A stretch of 23,764 nucleotides of DNA from Shewanella sp. (GTDB lineage: Bacteria > Pseudomonadota > Gammaproteobacteria > Enterobacterales > Shewanellaceae). This document shows, piece by piece, positions 1 to 8,800 of this stretch (position 1 is the first letter of the stretch; every line of letters begins with the position of its first letter). The stretch lies in assembly GCA_004195335.1 (NCBI GenBank), contig SDWK01001030.1, positions 1 through 23,764 of the forward strand. Reading direction: 5' to 3'. The position numbers and the translations under genes were made by a program. The notes under the pieces were generated by a model, which was not told the origin of the DNA, did not search any database, and saw only the letters and a list, made by a program, of their open reading frames with translations.

Positions 1-102
1 GTTAAAACATATAGATACATTATTGGCACAAACCATGCTTAGTCACATGTGCAGAAGAAACATATCGAACAAGAATAATTTGATTTTAAAAGGAATAACA
101 AG

Positions 103-858
103 ATGCTCATTCGCCCCACTATCTTAGCTAGCGTATTAAGCTTATCTCTTTCTGGATGCATCATTAATGTTAATGGCGCGGATATGAGCCCGCTTGAGCA
201 TCAGCACCAGTCCATTCAACTCGATGCCAATGGGCTCAATGCTCTGGTTGCTGAGACTGGAGCTGGAACGCTCGAAATAAAGGGAGTCGAGGGCTTAACC
301 CATATCACACTCGAAGCCGATATCTATACCCGTGATGGCGTAGAGGCTGAACTGTCGCTCGAGCGTCAAGGAACAAAGGCACACCTGATTGCCGATTTCG
401 ATTCGAATGTGAGTTTCGGAAACTCGCCATATATAGATCTTGTGTTGAAAGTCCCCTCACAGATGAAAATGGATATCGATGACGGCTCAGGCAGCATAGA
501 TATTTCAGGCGTTGACGCCGATATAAAGCTTCAGGATGGATCGGGTAGTGTCGCCATCCAAGGAGGAAAGAACTTAGATATACAGGATGGTTCCGGAGAT
601 ATCAGCCTCAACCAAGTCGATGGAGATATCAAACTCGAAGATGGCTCAGGCTCTATTGAGATAAAAGATGTCGATGGCGATGTCATCATCAGTGACGGTT
701 CAGGTAGTCTGTCAGTGAAGGACATAGAGGGTAGTGTGACCATTGATGATGGCTCTGGCAGTATCAGTGTCGTCAATACCCAAGGGTTAAACATACTGGA
801 ATCAGGCTCAGGCGATGTGAGCTTCGACCAGATAGATGGCCCGGTAAGCATGCACTAA
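103..858 (+). CDS. Lipoprotein with seven C-terminal DGSGS repeats (DUF4097-like adhesin/solenoid)
   Basis: The 251-residue product begins with a lipoprotein signal peptide; LSLSGC around residues 14-19 is the lipobox, so the mature protein should be anchored in a membrane, probably the outer one. Residues 20-126 form a non-repetitive part. From residue 127 to the very last residue there are seven tandem units of 18 residues (the second has 17), each opening with DGSGS, DGSGD or SGSGD at residues 127, 145, 162, 180, 198, 216 and 234. Alternating hydrophobic residues follow, the pattern of a beta-solenoid as in DUF4097-type proteins. AAGGA lies 8 bases before the ATG and supports the start. 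No enzyme motif is visible. The function is unknown; an envelope-associated structural or binding role is inferred. It appears to be a single-gene unit. Confidence 0.85.
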   Translation: MLIRPTILASVLSLSLSGCIINVNGADMSPLEHQHQSIQLDANGLNALVAETGAGTLEIKGVEGLTHITLEADIYTRDGVEAELSLERQGTKAHLIADFDSNVSFGNSPYIDLVLKVPSQMKMDIDDGSGSIDISGVDADIKLQDGSGSVAIQGGKNLDIQDGSGDISLNQVDGDIKLEDGSGSIEIKDVDGDVIISDGSGSLSVKDIEGSVTIDDGSGSISVVNTQGLNILESGSGDVSFDQIDGPVSMH

Positions 859-955
859 CTCAGTCTTACCCATTAAAAAACTTCCCGGCGCAGGTGGCTA
901 GGTAGGATAGTGTTTATTTAGTTATCCGAATTAGCCCCTGCCCACCCTATCCTGA

Positions 956-1224
956 TGATACCAATCAGTATAAGAAAGTGATCTACTCAGCGTGTTTTTT
1001 GGCAACTAATTCAAGGCGAGTGGATGATGGAATGGTTGTTCCCTTGTAAAGCCATTCAACGCAGAAGTAGGCAGCCAAAAACACACCTAACAGGCGAGTT
1101 TTAGCGCATCCGATGCTGTGTTAACGAGCTTTAACGTAGAACAACTATGTTCTTCACTCGTTGCCTTGCCTCAGAAGCGCTAAACTCTCGCTGAGCGATC
1201 ACATCTTTATACTGATTGGTATTA
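956..1224. repeat. MITE-like inverted-repeat element, ~269 bp
   Basis: Imperfect terminal inverted repeats bound this element. Positions 956-983 match the reverse complement of 1197-1224 at 24 of 28 bases, with an uninterrupted core ATACCAATCAGTATAA. The interior holds further inverted repeats, for example GAATGG/CCATTC near 1029-1060 and a GCGAGTTTTAGCGC-like arm that pairs with GCGCTAAACTCTCGCT, so a transcript would fold strongly. No transposase-sized ORF is present, which fits a non-autonomous miniature element. I associate TACCAATCAGTATA-ended elements with Shewanella genomes, but copy number cannot be tested here. It lies between the repeat lipoprotein gene and the small ORF at 1222-1437. 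Confidence 0.7.
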
Positions 1225-1437
1225 GTCCTTCCCAATCTGAGTACAGGTGTTAATCTTAGCCTTAACTCTTGCCTTGGTTTTAGTCTTTACCTTAGTAGAT
1301 AACTCATCATATCTGTCGAATAGCAGCGTCGCGAAGTGAAGTATCAACAACCCATACAATAACCATTGAAAGCCTACACCCTGGAGTTCAGTTCGGTGAG
1401 ATACTGGTTTAATTGTTTGTTCTACCAGAGCAGTCAT
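1222..1437 (-). CDS. Possible small membrane protein, unrecognised
   Basis: This is a 71-codon ORF when started at the ATG at 1437, where GAGG sits 6 bases upstream; a second ATG directly before it (1440) is also possible. It has one hydrophobic stretch (WLLYGLLILHFATLLF, about residues 25-40) followed by a Lys-rich tail with KTKTKARVKAK. I do not recognise a family. The stop codon TAA lies inside the right terminal repeat of the MITE-like element, so the original 3' end may have been replaced when the element inserted. The ribosome binding site and the membrane segment argue for a real gene; the short length and low-complexity tail argue against it. Confidence 0.35.
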   Translation of the reverse strand: MTALVEQTIKPVSHRTELQGVGFQWLLYGLLILHFATLLFDRYDELSTKVKTKTKARVKAKINTCTQIGKD

Positions 1438-1554
1438 CATATTCCTCAAATTTGAGCCAAAACAGCAGTGCTGACAGATTACATTGAAGAAGGTGAAAGA
1501 AGTGTGAAGATGCCCGTCGTTGTTTTATTCCGGCATAGGCGGCAAAAAGTTAAC

Positions 1555-1594
1555 TAAAAATAATCAATCTCCACAATGAAGCGAAAATTGATTA
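1555..1594 (-). terminator. Probable terminator after the protease / GIY-YIG operon
   Basis: The eight-base inverted repeat TAATCAAT (1561-1568) / ATTGATTA (1587-1594) is followed, reading on the minus strand, by five T residues (1556-1560). It lies 24 bases past the stop codon of the GIY-YIG gene. The loop is 18 bases and the stem is AT-rich, so this is a moderate call. Confidence 0.45.
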
Positions 1595-1617
1595 CTGATG
1601 TCAATCAATGGTAATGG

Positions 1618-1881
1618 TTACTTGTAGGCTCCGACCAAGGCTAGTTTTTTAGCTCTGGGAAAACGTTTAATCGCTATCTCTCGCTTTAATGCATCGGACT
1701 GACTGCCAACCGCTTCATTGTAAACTAAGCGCAACGGGCCCTTACCACGTAGATATTTAGCGGCTTTGGCTCCACCAATTTGGTGCTCCTTAAATCGCCG
1801 CTCAATGTCGAGCGTCACCCCAGTATAGAGGTGGCCGTTAGCACATTGGATCATATACAAAAACCACACTGCATCACTCAT
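1618..1881 (-). CDS. GIY-YIG nuclease superfamily protein (YhbQ/UPF0213-like)
   Basis: A small GIY-YIG fold protein of 87 residues from the chosen ATG at 1881 (MSDAVWFLYMIQCANG). Visible motifs are the first beta strand FLYMIQC, then YTGVT (the YIG half), the conserved Arg in ERRFKEH, and the Glu in LKREIAIKR, which matches the catalytic Glu position of the family. YhbQ-type proteins are stand-alone nuclease domains of about 80-100 residues, linked to DNA or RNA processing; the exact substrate here is unknown. The frame stays open to a GTG at 1965 that overlaps the TGA of the upstream protease gene (GTGA), giving a 28-residue extension. I prefer the internal ATG because the family fold starts there, although its ribosome binding site is weak. 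It is probably cotranscribed with the protease gene. Confidence 0.8.
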   Translation of the reverse strand: MSDAVWFLYMIQCANGHLYTGVTLDIERRFKEHQIGGAKAAKYLRGKGPLRLVYNEAVGSQSDALKREIAIKRFPRAKKLALVGAYK

Positions 1882-1961
1882 TAACAGTGACCGCGTTAAG
1901 ACCTTGCAGTCCCGGAAATAAATCGTATGTATCTGACCGTGTCCTGTTATACCTCCCTGAG

Positions 1962-4154
1962 TCACTCACTCGGCTTAACCTCATTAAGACCCAGCAATCC
2001 GAGGAAGAAAGCATATTCTTCAGCCGTATCCTGATATCTCCTATAACGGCCACTCTTACCACCATGACCCGCCTCCATATCAATATGAAAAAGTAATTGA
2101 TTGTCGTCAGTCTTGTATTCCCGAAGTTTAGCCACCCATTTAGCGGGTTCAAAATACTGCACTTGGGAATCATGAAGACCCGTTGTCACGAGCATGTGAG
2201 GGTAGGCTTGTTGCTTTATCTGATCATAGGGCGAATAGCTAAGCATATAATCGAAATATGTCTTCTCATTGGGGTTACCCCATTCATCATACTCATTAGT
2301 CGTTAACGGTATAGATTCATCCAGCATCGTCGTCACAATATCAACAAAGGGCACATGAGCCGCAACGGCAAAATATAGTTCCGGTGCTTGATTGATTACA
2401 CCTCCCATCAACAAGCCACCCGCACTGCCACCTGCCGCGACAACACGGTTCTTATCGCCGTACCCTTGGGACGTCAATTCTTTAGTCACGTCGATAAAGT
2501 CATCAAAACTATGCTGCTTATTCAACATGCGACCATCGTCATACCAGGGCCTGCCCAACATCTCCCCTCCACGAACATGGGCGATCGCGTATACCACGCC
2601 CCTGTCCAGAAGACTCAACGCCGAACTGTCAAAATCAGGCTCAATCGTATGACCATAGGCACCATAACCATATTGATAGAGTGGATTACTGCCATCTTTG
2701 TTAAATTTATTCTTTCGATAAACCAAGGTGACAGGTACCTGGGCACCATCTCTAGCTGTAATAAATATTCGTTCGGCCTTATAGGCTTCACTATCAAAGC
2801 CTCCAAGCACTTTCTCTTGTTTGAGTAGGGAGCGAGCCGGTAAATCTGATAAATCATATTCGTAGATGGACTCGGGAGTCGTCGGGCTCGAATAATAGAG
2901 CCTTAATTTATCACTCTCTTGTCGGGCATTAATATCCAGACCCACGACATAGGCTGGATCATTAAATGGGATCTCAAAAGGCTCACCTTCCACTTTCTCA
3001 TCTTGGCTAACATCACGACTATTAACACGAGTAAGTGGGAAGACTCGAAGATGACTTATCCCTTTCTCACGAGTTTGCACAATTAAGAATTTCTCCAACA
3101 GGAGATAATCTTCAATACGGCTATCTGCACTGCCGCCAATAACCTCCTGCCACATAGTCTTATCACTAAACCTTGTCTCGTCGACCTTCATCAAGCGAAA
3201 GTTAATCGCCTTCCAGTTGGTGAGAATATAGTAAGTACTACCAAGCTTAGCAACAGAGTATTCATGCCCTTCCTCTCGTGCCAACAGCGGCTTAAACTCA
3301 CCTAATGGCATATCGGCATCGAGTACTGACACTTCACTCGTCGTCGTGCTCTCATTGAAGAGCGTAATTCTGGACTCATCGAGAGACTTACCCAGCGAGA
3401 TGTAAAAACTATCATCCTTCTCTTCGAATACCAGAACGTCTTGTGCTTGTGATGTCCCTAATTGGTGACGAAACACCTGAAACCCCAACAAGGTCTTAGG
3501 ATCTTTAGCAATATAGAACAGATGCTTACTATCATTAGCCCAAACAACCCCGCCATCGGTTCCCGTAAGTTCATCTTGCAGCATCTTTCCGCTGGCAATC
3601 TCTTTAAAATAGACCCTATAGATACGACGACTTAACGTATCTTCTCCGAAGGCTATTATCGACTCATCGGGACTCACGGACACACCGCCCAGACCATAGA
3701 ATTCATGACCTTCTGCGCGTAAATTCACATCGAGTAACGAGGTTTCATCGCCATCGAGTTCACTTTGTCTTATCATCAGAGGATACTCAAAACCTTGCTT
3801 GTAACGGCTTGAATACCAATGTGAATGCCATAAGTAGGGCACACTCGACTCATCTTTATCCAGACGGCCAATGAGCTCGTCAAACAGCGTCTTCTGAAAA
3901 CCGTCAAATGGAGCAAACTGTGCTTCTGTATAGCGGTTTTCAGCCTCTAGATGTGCCAATACTTTAGGATTTTTTCGAGTATCATCCCTTAACCAATAGT
4001 AATCGTCGATGCGCTTAATGCCATGTAGATTCATCTCATTAGGAATTTTTTCAGCGCTCGGGGGCTGAACCGGGTCAACAAGCTTCATAGATGTACATCC
4101 AACAGATAGGGTTAATAGCATTAAACTCGAAATAAACTTTCGTATCATAGACAT
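1962..4154 (-). CDS. S9 family serine peptidase, protease II / prolyl oligopeptidase type, lipoprotein
   Basis: A serine oligopeptidase expected to cleave short peptides. An N-terminal seven-bladed propeller (roughly residues 80-430) precedes a C-terminal alpha/beta hydrolase domain. Numbered from the upstream ATG at 4163 (733 residues), the triad is visible as Ser580 in GGSAGG, Asp665 in GLHDSQV and His700 in AGHGGKSGR. GYGAYG near residue 500 and the HVRGGE motif are typical of the protease II branch. I place the start at the ATG at 4154, because AAGG lies 9 bases upstream of it but directly abuts the 4163 ATG. The N-terminus is a lipoprotein signal with lipobox LSVGC, so this enzyme is predicted to be exported and lipid-anchored, unlike classical cytosolic oligopeptidase B. 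The GIY-YIG gene follows directly. The family call is firm; precise substrate preference is not known. Confidence 0.92.
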   Translation of the reverse strand: MSMIRKFISSLMLLTLSVGCTSMKLVDPVQPPSAEKIPNEMNLHGIKRIDDYYWLRDDTRKNPKVLAHLEAENRYTEAQFAPFDGFQKTLFDELIGRLDKDESSVPYLWHSHWYSSRYKQGFEYPLMIRQSELDGDETSLLDVNLRAEGHEFYGLGGVSVSPDESIIAFGEDTLSRRIYRVYFKEIASGKMLQDELTGTDGGVVWANDSKHLFYIAKDPKTLLGFQVFRHQLGTSQAQDVLVFEEKDDSFYISLGKSLDESRITLFNESTTTSEVSVLDADMPLGEFKPLLAREEGHEYSVAKLGSTYYILTNWKAINFRLMKVDETRFSDKTMWQEVIGGSADSRIEDYLLLEKFLIVQTREKGISHLRVFPLTRVNSRDVSQDEKVEGEPFEIPFNDPAYVVGLDINARQESDKLRLYYSSPTTPESIYEYDLSDLPARSLLKQEKVLGGFDSEAYKAERIFITARDGAQVPVTLVYRKNKFNKDGSNPLYQYGYGAYGHTIEPDFDSSALSLLDRGVVYAIAHVRGGEMLGRPWYDDGRMLNKQHSFDDFIDVTKELTSQGYGDKNRVVAAGGSAGGLLMGGVINQAPELYFAVAAHVPFVDIVTTMLDESIPLTTNEYDEWGNPNEKTYFDYMLSYSPYDQIKQQAYPHMLVTTGLHDSQVQYFEPAKWVAKLREYKTDDNQLLFHIDMEAGHGGKSGRYRRYQDTAEEYAFFLGLLGLNEVKPSE

Positions 4155-4310
4155 CTTACACATCCTTGCTAGACGATGACTTTAATTGATAATAGATCAT
4201 TGAGCCGAGTCTAAAGTTGATAACGTCAGCTTTCAAGCTATTCACTTCATTAAGCACGGCGCTTACCCTGAATATAGAGATATGATCCACACACTGGTCC
4301 TAGTTCACAC

Positions 4311-4341
4311 TTGGCTGGCTAGCACTTGTCATTTGTATAAA
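4311..4341 (+). promoter_or_regulatory. Candidate promoter for the FMN riboswitch-ribB transcript
   Basis: TATAAA (4336-4341) makes a good -10 box about 56 bases before the aptamer. The best -35 candidate is TTGGCT (4311-4316) with a long 19-base spacer, so the promoter is only tentative. Confidence 0.3.
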
Positions 4342-4396
4342 AGAGGCGCACGATGCTTGCGCTCATTATCCGGACAATTACCGGATACGCGAGTAA

Positions 4397-4653
4397 ATTC
4401 TCAGGGCGGGGTGAAACTCCCCACCGGCGGTGATAGCTTTCAGGTCAGCCTGAAACTTAAGCCCGCGAGCGCTCAAACTGACGTTAATATTTTCGAAGAT
4501 TGACAGTTTTTTTGGGGTCAGCAGATCTGGTGATTTTGGTTTTCTATACGACTCTGTTGTTAGAAACTGAGCTATTCCAGAGCCGACGGTAATGAGCTTT
4601 CTACTTAAAGCCTTTTTCTTAAGTAGCAAGTCTAAGTCCGGATGAAAGAGAAT
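4397..4653 (+). promoter_or_regulatory. FMN riboswitch (RFN element) upstream of ribB
   Basis: All the conserved blocks of the FMN aptamer are present in order: TCAGGGCGGGGTGAAACTCC from 4401, CACCGGCGGTGA, AGCCCGCGAGCG near 4461, GGTCAGCAGATCTGGTG near 4516, CCAGAGCCGACGGT near 4577 and AGTCCGGATGAAAGAGAA near 4635. Helix P1 closes with ATTCTC (4397-4402) paired to GAGAAT (4648-4653). A variable hairpin, CTACTTAA/TTAAGTAG, sits between the last two conserved blocks. The aptamer binds FMN and lowers expression of riboflavin genes; the gene 184 bases downstream is ribB, as expected. I see no clear terminator in 4654-4836. Control could act on translation or through Rho, as known for E. coli ribB, but that is inference for this sequence. 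Confidence 0.97.
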
Positions 4654-4836
4654 GTAAGATGGAATGGCCGTACACAGAATCAAACAGAGACTCGAAGGTT
4701 CACCTCAGCCTCTCGTTCGGTGTACATACCGTGCCCCCTCTTATTTTACACCCTCATTGTATCTGCAATGTCGGTGTCACTTTCTGCACGCCCTGATTCT
4801 GGAAAACCCAATGTAGTTTTTTAAGGATTTTAAACC

Positions 4837-5490
4837 ATGAATCAGTCATTACTTTCCCCTTTCGGCACCGCTATCGAACGTGTCGAAACAGCACTAACCT
4901 CTCTCAAGCAAGGTCGCGGCGTTCTCGTTGTTGATGATGAAGATAGAGAAAATGAAGGCGACCTCATCTATTCAGCCGAAACACTAACCAATGAACAGAT
5001 GGCACTGCTTATTCGTGAAGGTAGCGGCATAGTATGCCTCTGTCTTCCCGATGAAAGGGTTAAGCATTTAGCCCTTCCTCCAATGGTTGAAAATAACTCT
5101 AGCCAGTATGGCACCGCCTTTACGGTTAGCATTGAGGCAAAAGAGGGAGTCACTACGGGTGTTTCTGCCGCCGATCGTGTGACCACAATCAAAACTGCAA
5201 TTGCTGACGACGCTCAAGCCGACGACTTGGCTCGTCCGGGTCATGTCTATCCGCTTCGCGCTCAGCCCGGTGGTGTATTTACCCGTAGAGGCCATACAGA
5301 AGGAACCATCGACTTGATGATACTCGCAGGATTGAAGCCAGCCGGCGTACTTTGCGAAATCACTAACCCTGATGGCACCATGGCCAGACTAGCTGAGATC
5401 ATCAGTTTCGGAGCGAAACATGAACTTCCCGTTTTGACCATCGAAGATATTGTCGAATACCGTAAGTCTATGATGGCCGAAGCCTGTTAA
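4837..5490 (+). CDS. ribB: 3,4-dihydroxy-2-butanone 4-phosphate synthase
   Basis: It converts ribulose 5-phosphate to 3,4-dihydroxy-2-butanone 4-phosphate and formate, the four-carbon branch of riboflavin synthesis, in the cytoplasm. The product has 217 residues, the same length as E. coli RibB. Active-site and metal-binding signatures are visible: [11 protein letters not shown] near residues 34-44, RPGHVYPL around 134-141 and [12 protein letters not shown] around 149-160. There is no fused GTP cyclohydrolase II domain, so this is the monofunctional form. AAGGA (4823-4827) lies 9 bases before the ATG. It stands alone behind an FMN riboswitch and ends at a strong terminator, so expression should fall as FMN rises. 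Confidence 0.97.
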   Translation: MNQSLLSPFGTAIERVETALTSLKQGRGVLVVDDEDRENEGDLIYSAETLTNEQMALLIREGSGIVCLCLPDERVKHLALPPMVENNSSQYGTAFTVSIEAKEGVTTGVSAADRVTTIKTAIADDAQADDLARPGHVYPLRAQPGGVFTRRGHTEGTIDLMILAGLKPAGVLCEITNPDGTMARLAEIISFGAKHELPVLTIEDIVEYRKSMMAEAC

Positions 5491-5515
5491 TCTCGCTTTG
5501 TAGAATTCAACTAAA

Positions 5516-5545
5516 CAAAAAGCAGAACCCCCTGCTTTTTGTTTA
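5516..5545 (+). terminator. Rho-independent terminator of ribB
   Basis: A 10-bp perfect stem, CAAAAAGCAG (5516-5525) with CTGCTTTTTG (5532-5541), has a six-base loop AACCCC and a run of T in and after the right arm. It begins 26 bases after the ribB stop codon. Confidence 0.85.
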
Positions 5546-5680
5546 CCGCCAATAACCATATGATAATTTTGGCTATTGGCAACCCACTGTCCTGCCTATA
5601 AAACAATCAAGTATATTATTAACAATAAATATAGCAAAAATAATGCTTTAGTCGAATATTTGACGCTCTACATATAAAAC

Positions 5681-5749
5681 CGTGACCTAGATTAGACTTC
5701 CATGAAATAACTGTGACATAAGTATAAAGCTATGATATTTATCCGTGAC
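5681..5749 (+). promoter_or_regulatory. Three GTGAC direct repeats at helical spacing upstream of the GGDEF-EAL gene
   Basis: (C/T)GTGAC occurs at 5681-5686, 5712-5717 and 5744-5749. The GTGAC cores start 31 and 32 bases apart, close to three helical turns, so all three face the same side of the DNA. A -10-like TATGAT lies at 5731-5736. This could be an operator array for the downstream gene; the regulator is unknown and chance occurrence is possible. Confidence 0.3.
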
Positions 5750-5816
5750 TCAATATTTTACGGTGGTGATAGACACCAGAAAACGCCAGAAAACAACACT
5801 GGCACGGAGCACTTGA

Positions 5817-8800
5817 ATGTCATCAGTAATGAATTGGCTTAGCTTAAAACAAAAGTTAATTTTGTTTGCTTCAATTCCAATGCTGTTACTAACTCTGTTT
5901 GGTTCTATGGGCATGATGCATCTGTCAGACAGCTATCAATCCGCTCAAAAAAACTCACTCGCTATCGACATCACCCAAAAAGTTGAAAACCTGATTTTTG
6001 AACTGCAAAAAGAGCGCGGACTCTCCGCAGGCTATATAGGTAGTGCCGGTGCTAAATACCAAAAAAAACTGGTTACTCAGCGAATCGATACCGATGAACA
6101 TTTCTCCAAACTACTCGACAGTCAAGCAATACAGCAACTCTACCTAGCATTAAAAGACAATAAAAACCAAACAAATACCTTGCGGGAAAGCCTGGCTCAG
6201 ATCAAAGCGATGGCTCATGCAATGGCCTTAATTCGTCAAGGTGTCACCAGGCAGCGGGAAAAAGAATCATTTAAATTCTATTCAGAACTGAACCACCAAC
6301 TGTTGATCTTAATTTCCCAGCTACAACAGCAGACCGAAGATGTCTCACAGGCAAAAGCCTATAACGACCTGATCAATGTCCTCACGATCCAAGAACTGGC
6401 GGGGAAAGAGCGCGGTCTCATAAATCGACTGCTATCGGCAGACCGTATGAAAGTCAGCGCCTATATCAGCATACACACCATCGAAAACGAGTTAGATGAC
6501 GCCGTCTCTCAGCTTTTATCTACGGCAGTAGATGAAAACAAAAACTTAATTAACGATTTATTAACGAGTAAAACCAATCTCGATTATCTTCTTATACGTC
6601 AACAGATTAAGACTCAGGTTGAGCTCGTAGAACAAGCACAAGAGATGAATATCTCTATGGGTTATGGAGGGTTAATTCATGACTTCAAGAACTACCTCCT
6701 AAGAGGAGAACAACGCTATCTGGACAGCTTCAACCATAATATAAAGCTCATTGATTTTCAGCTAGCCAAACTCAGGCAACATACCGCCCTGACAGAGGAG
6801 CAGCTTGGTGCTATCGAACAGATTGCTGAGACGATTAATCACTATCACATTCACATCGATCAGCTACACATATTGAAACAACAAGAGTTCACGATACAGG
6901 AACAAGATAGCCGGGTCCGCATTGATGAAGAGCCTATGCTCAACGCATTATCATTCCTTCAGTATCAATCCCCCAGTGTCGACAGCGAGGTCTGGTGGAA
7001 AATCGCCAGCGAGCGAATCAACCATCTGCATCAAGTCAGTTCGGTGATCACAGGTGAAATTGCCAGACTTTGTTATCAACAAAAAAAACTATCACTCACC
7101 TATCTGGCGATAGGGATCATCACGGCATTGTTCACTATTTTTCTTCTTTTCCTGCTGGGACGTAGTATGGTGAAAAATCTGGTAGGCAGTATTGCCAGCA
7201 TCGCCAATGATATGCATAAGATGGCTCACGATCCCCACCTGGAACTCACGATACCGGTTAGAGGTAATGATGAAATAGCCCAAATGTCTCAGGCACTCAA
7301 CCTTATGCTTAAGGAGCGACTAAAGGCCAATCGTCAACTCAATCTGGCAGCCGCCGTATTCGATTACTCCGCAGAAGGGATCATGGTTACCGACAGAGAT
7401 AACCACATTGAACTGATTAATCCCGCATTCACTCAAATAACCGGTTACAGCCTGGAAGACGTTAAAGGCAGGAACCCGTCAGTATTAAACTCCAACCAAC
7501 AACCACATCATTTCTATGATGCTATGTGGAAGTCGCTTAAAGAGTTAGATAAATGGGAAGGTGAGATCTGGAATAAACGTAAAGATGGCCAAGTCTACCC
7601 GGAATATTTAGCCATCACAGTCGTCAGAGACGAAGCGGGTGAGATCACCCACCACATTGGACTTTTCCTCGATATCAGTAACCGTAAAAAGTATGAACAA
7701 GATATCTGGTATAAGACAAATTATGATCCACTAACGAATCTAGCCAATCGCCACCAGTACTCACTGAAAATACAGCAAGAGATGTCGGTTGCAAGACAGC
7801 AGTCTCAACAACTCGCTATCTTATTTATTGATCTCGATCGCTTCAAATATACCAATGACATCTATGGCCATGCCGCTGGAAACGAACTGCTGTGCCTAGT
7901 GGCAGCCAGATTAGAATCTCTTTTAGGTAAGCATGATTTCGTCGCTCGCCTCAGTGGTGACGAATTCGTTATCATTCTCGCTAATGTGAAGCATAAAAAC
8001 GATGTTCGTCTGTTCGTTGAGAGTGTGATTAACCATCTATCCTCACCGTTTGGCTTAAGTAAAAATGAGTTGATGATCTCGGCCAGTGTGGGTGTCAGCC
8101 TATACCCTGAAAATGGAGATGACGGAGAACGGCTGACTCGTCATGCCGAAACGGCGATGTATCAGGCAAAAGGCGATGGCCGCAACCGTTACCGCTACTT
8201 TTCGGCCGACATGAACAGCAAGATGCTGGAGCGAGTACAACTGGAGCAGCGGCTGAGACGAGCTGTATTACAAAAAGAGTTTTGCTTATTCTATCAGCCA
8301 ATAGTCAGCCTAGATGATCGAAGCATAATAGGCGTTGAGGCGCTTATTCGCTGGCGCGACCCTAAGTTAGGACTGATCTCACCGGATACATTTATCCCTG
8401 TTGCCGAAGAGACCGGACTCATTGAACCCATAGGTGAATGGGTATTGCAGCAAGCCCTCACCGATCTTAGCCAATGGCATGCCAATGGTTTTATGATCAG
8501 CATGGCGATCAATGTCTCTGGCAGGCAGCTTATCAACTCCAAACGGGCATCCTTTAGCAGCCTGCTCGACACTATGCTACAAAAATACAATATCGCACCT
8601 CGCTATCTACACATTGAGATCACCGAATCTATATTGATGGATGATACCGAACAGTGTCAGCAAAAATTGGAGGCTATTCGCGCTCTCGGCATTGATATCT
8701 ATATCGACGATTTCGGTACCGGATACTCCTCACTGAGCTACCTCAAGCGTTTTCCCATCTCCGTTATTAAGATCGATAAGAGTTTTGTCGATAACATGCT

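Noticed and set aside
531..851. Long antisense ORF rich in PEPSS repeats
   Set aside because: It is the mirror of the DGSGS repeats of the lipoprotein gene; the periodic sequence keeps the opposite frame open.
858..955. Possible terminator after the repeat lipoprotein (AGGATAG / CTATCCT)
   Set aside because: The stem is only 7 bp with a loop of more than 30 bases and no T tract follows.
4282..4824. Short ORFs on both strands across the ribB leader
   Set aside because: They overlap the FMN riboswitch, whose conserved blocks explain this sequence.
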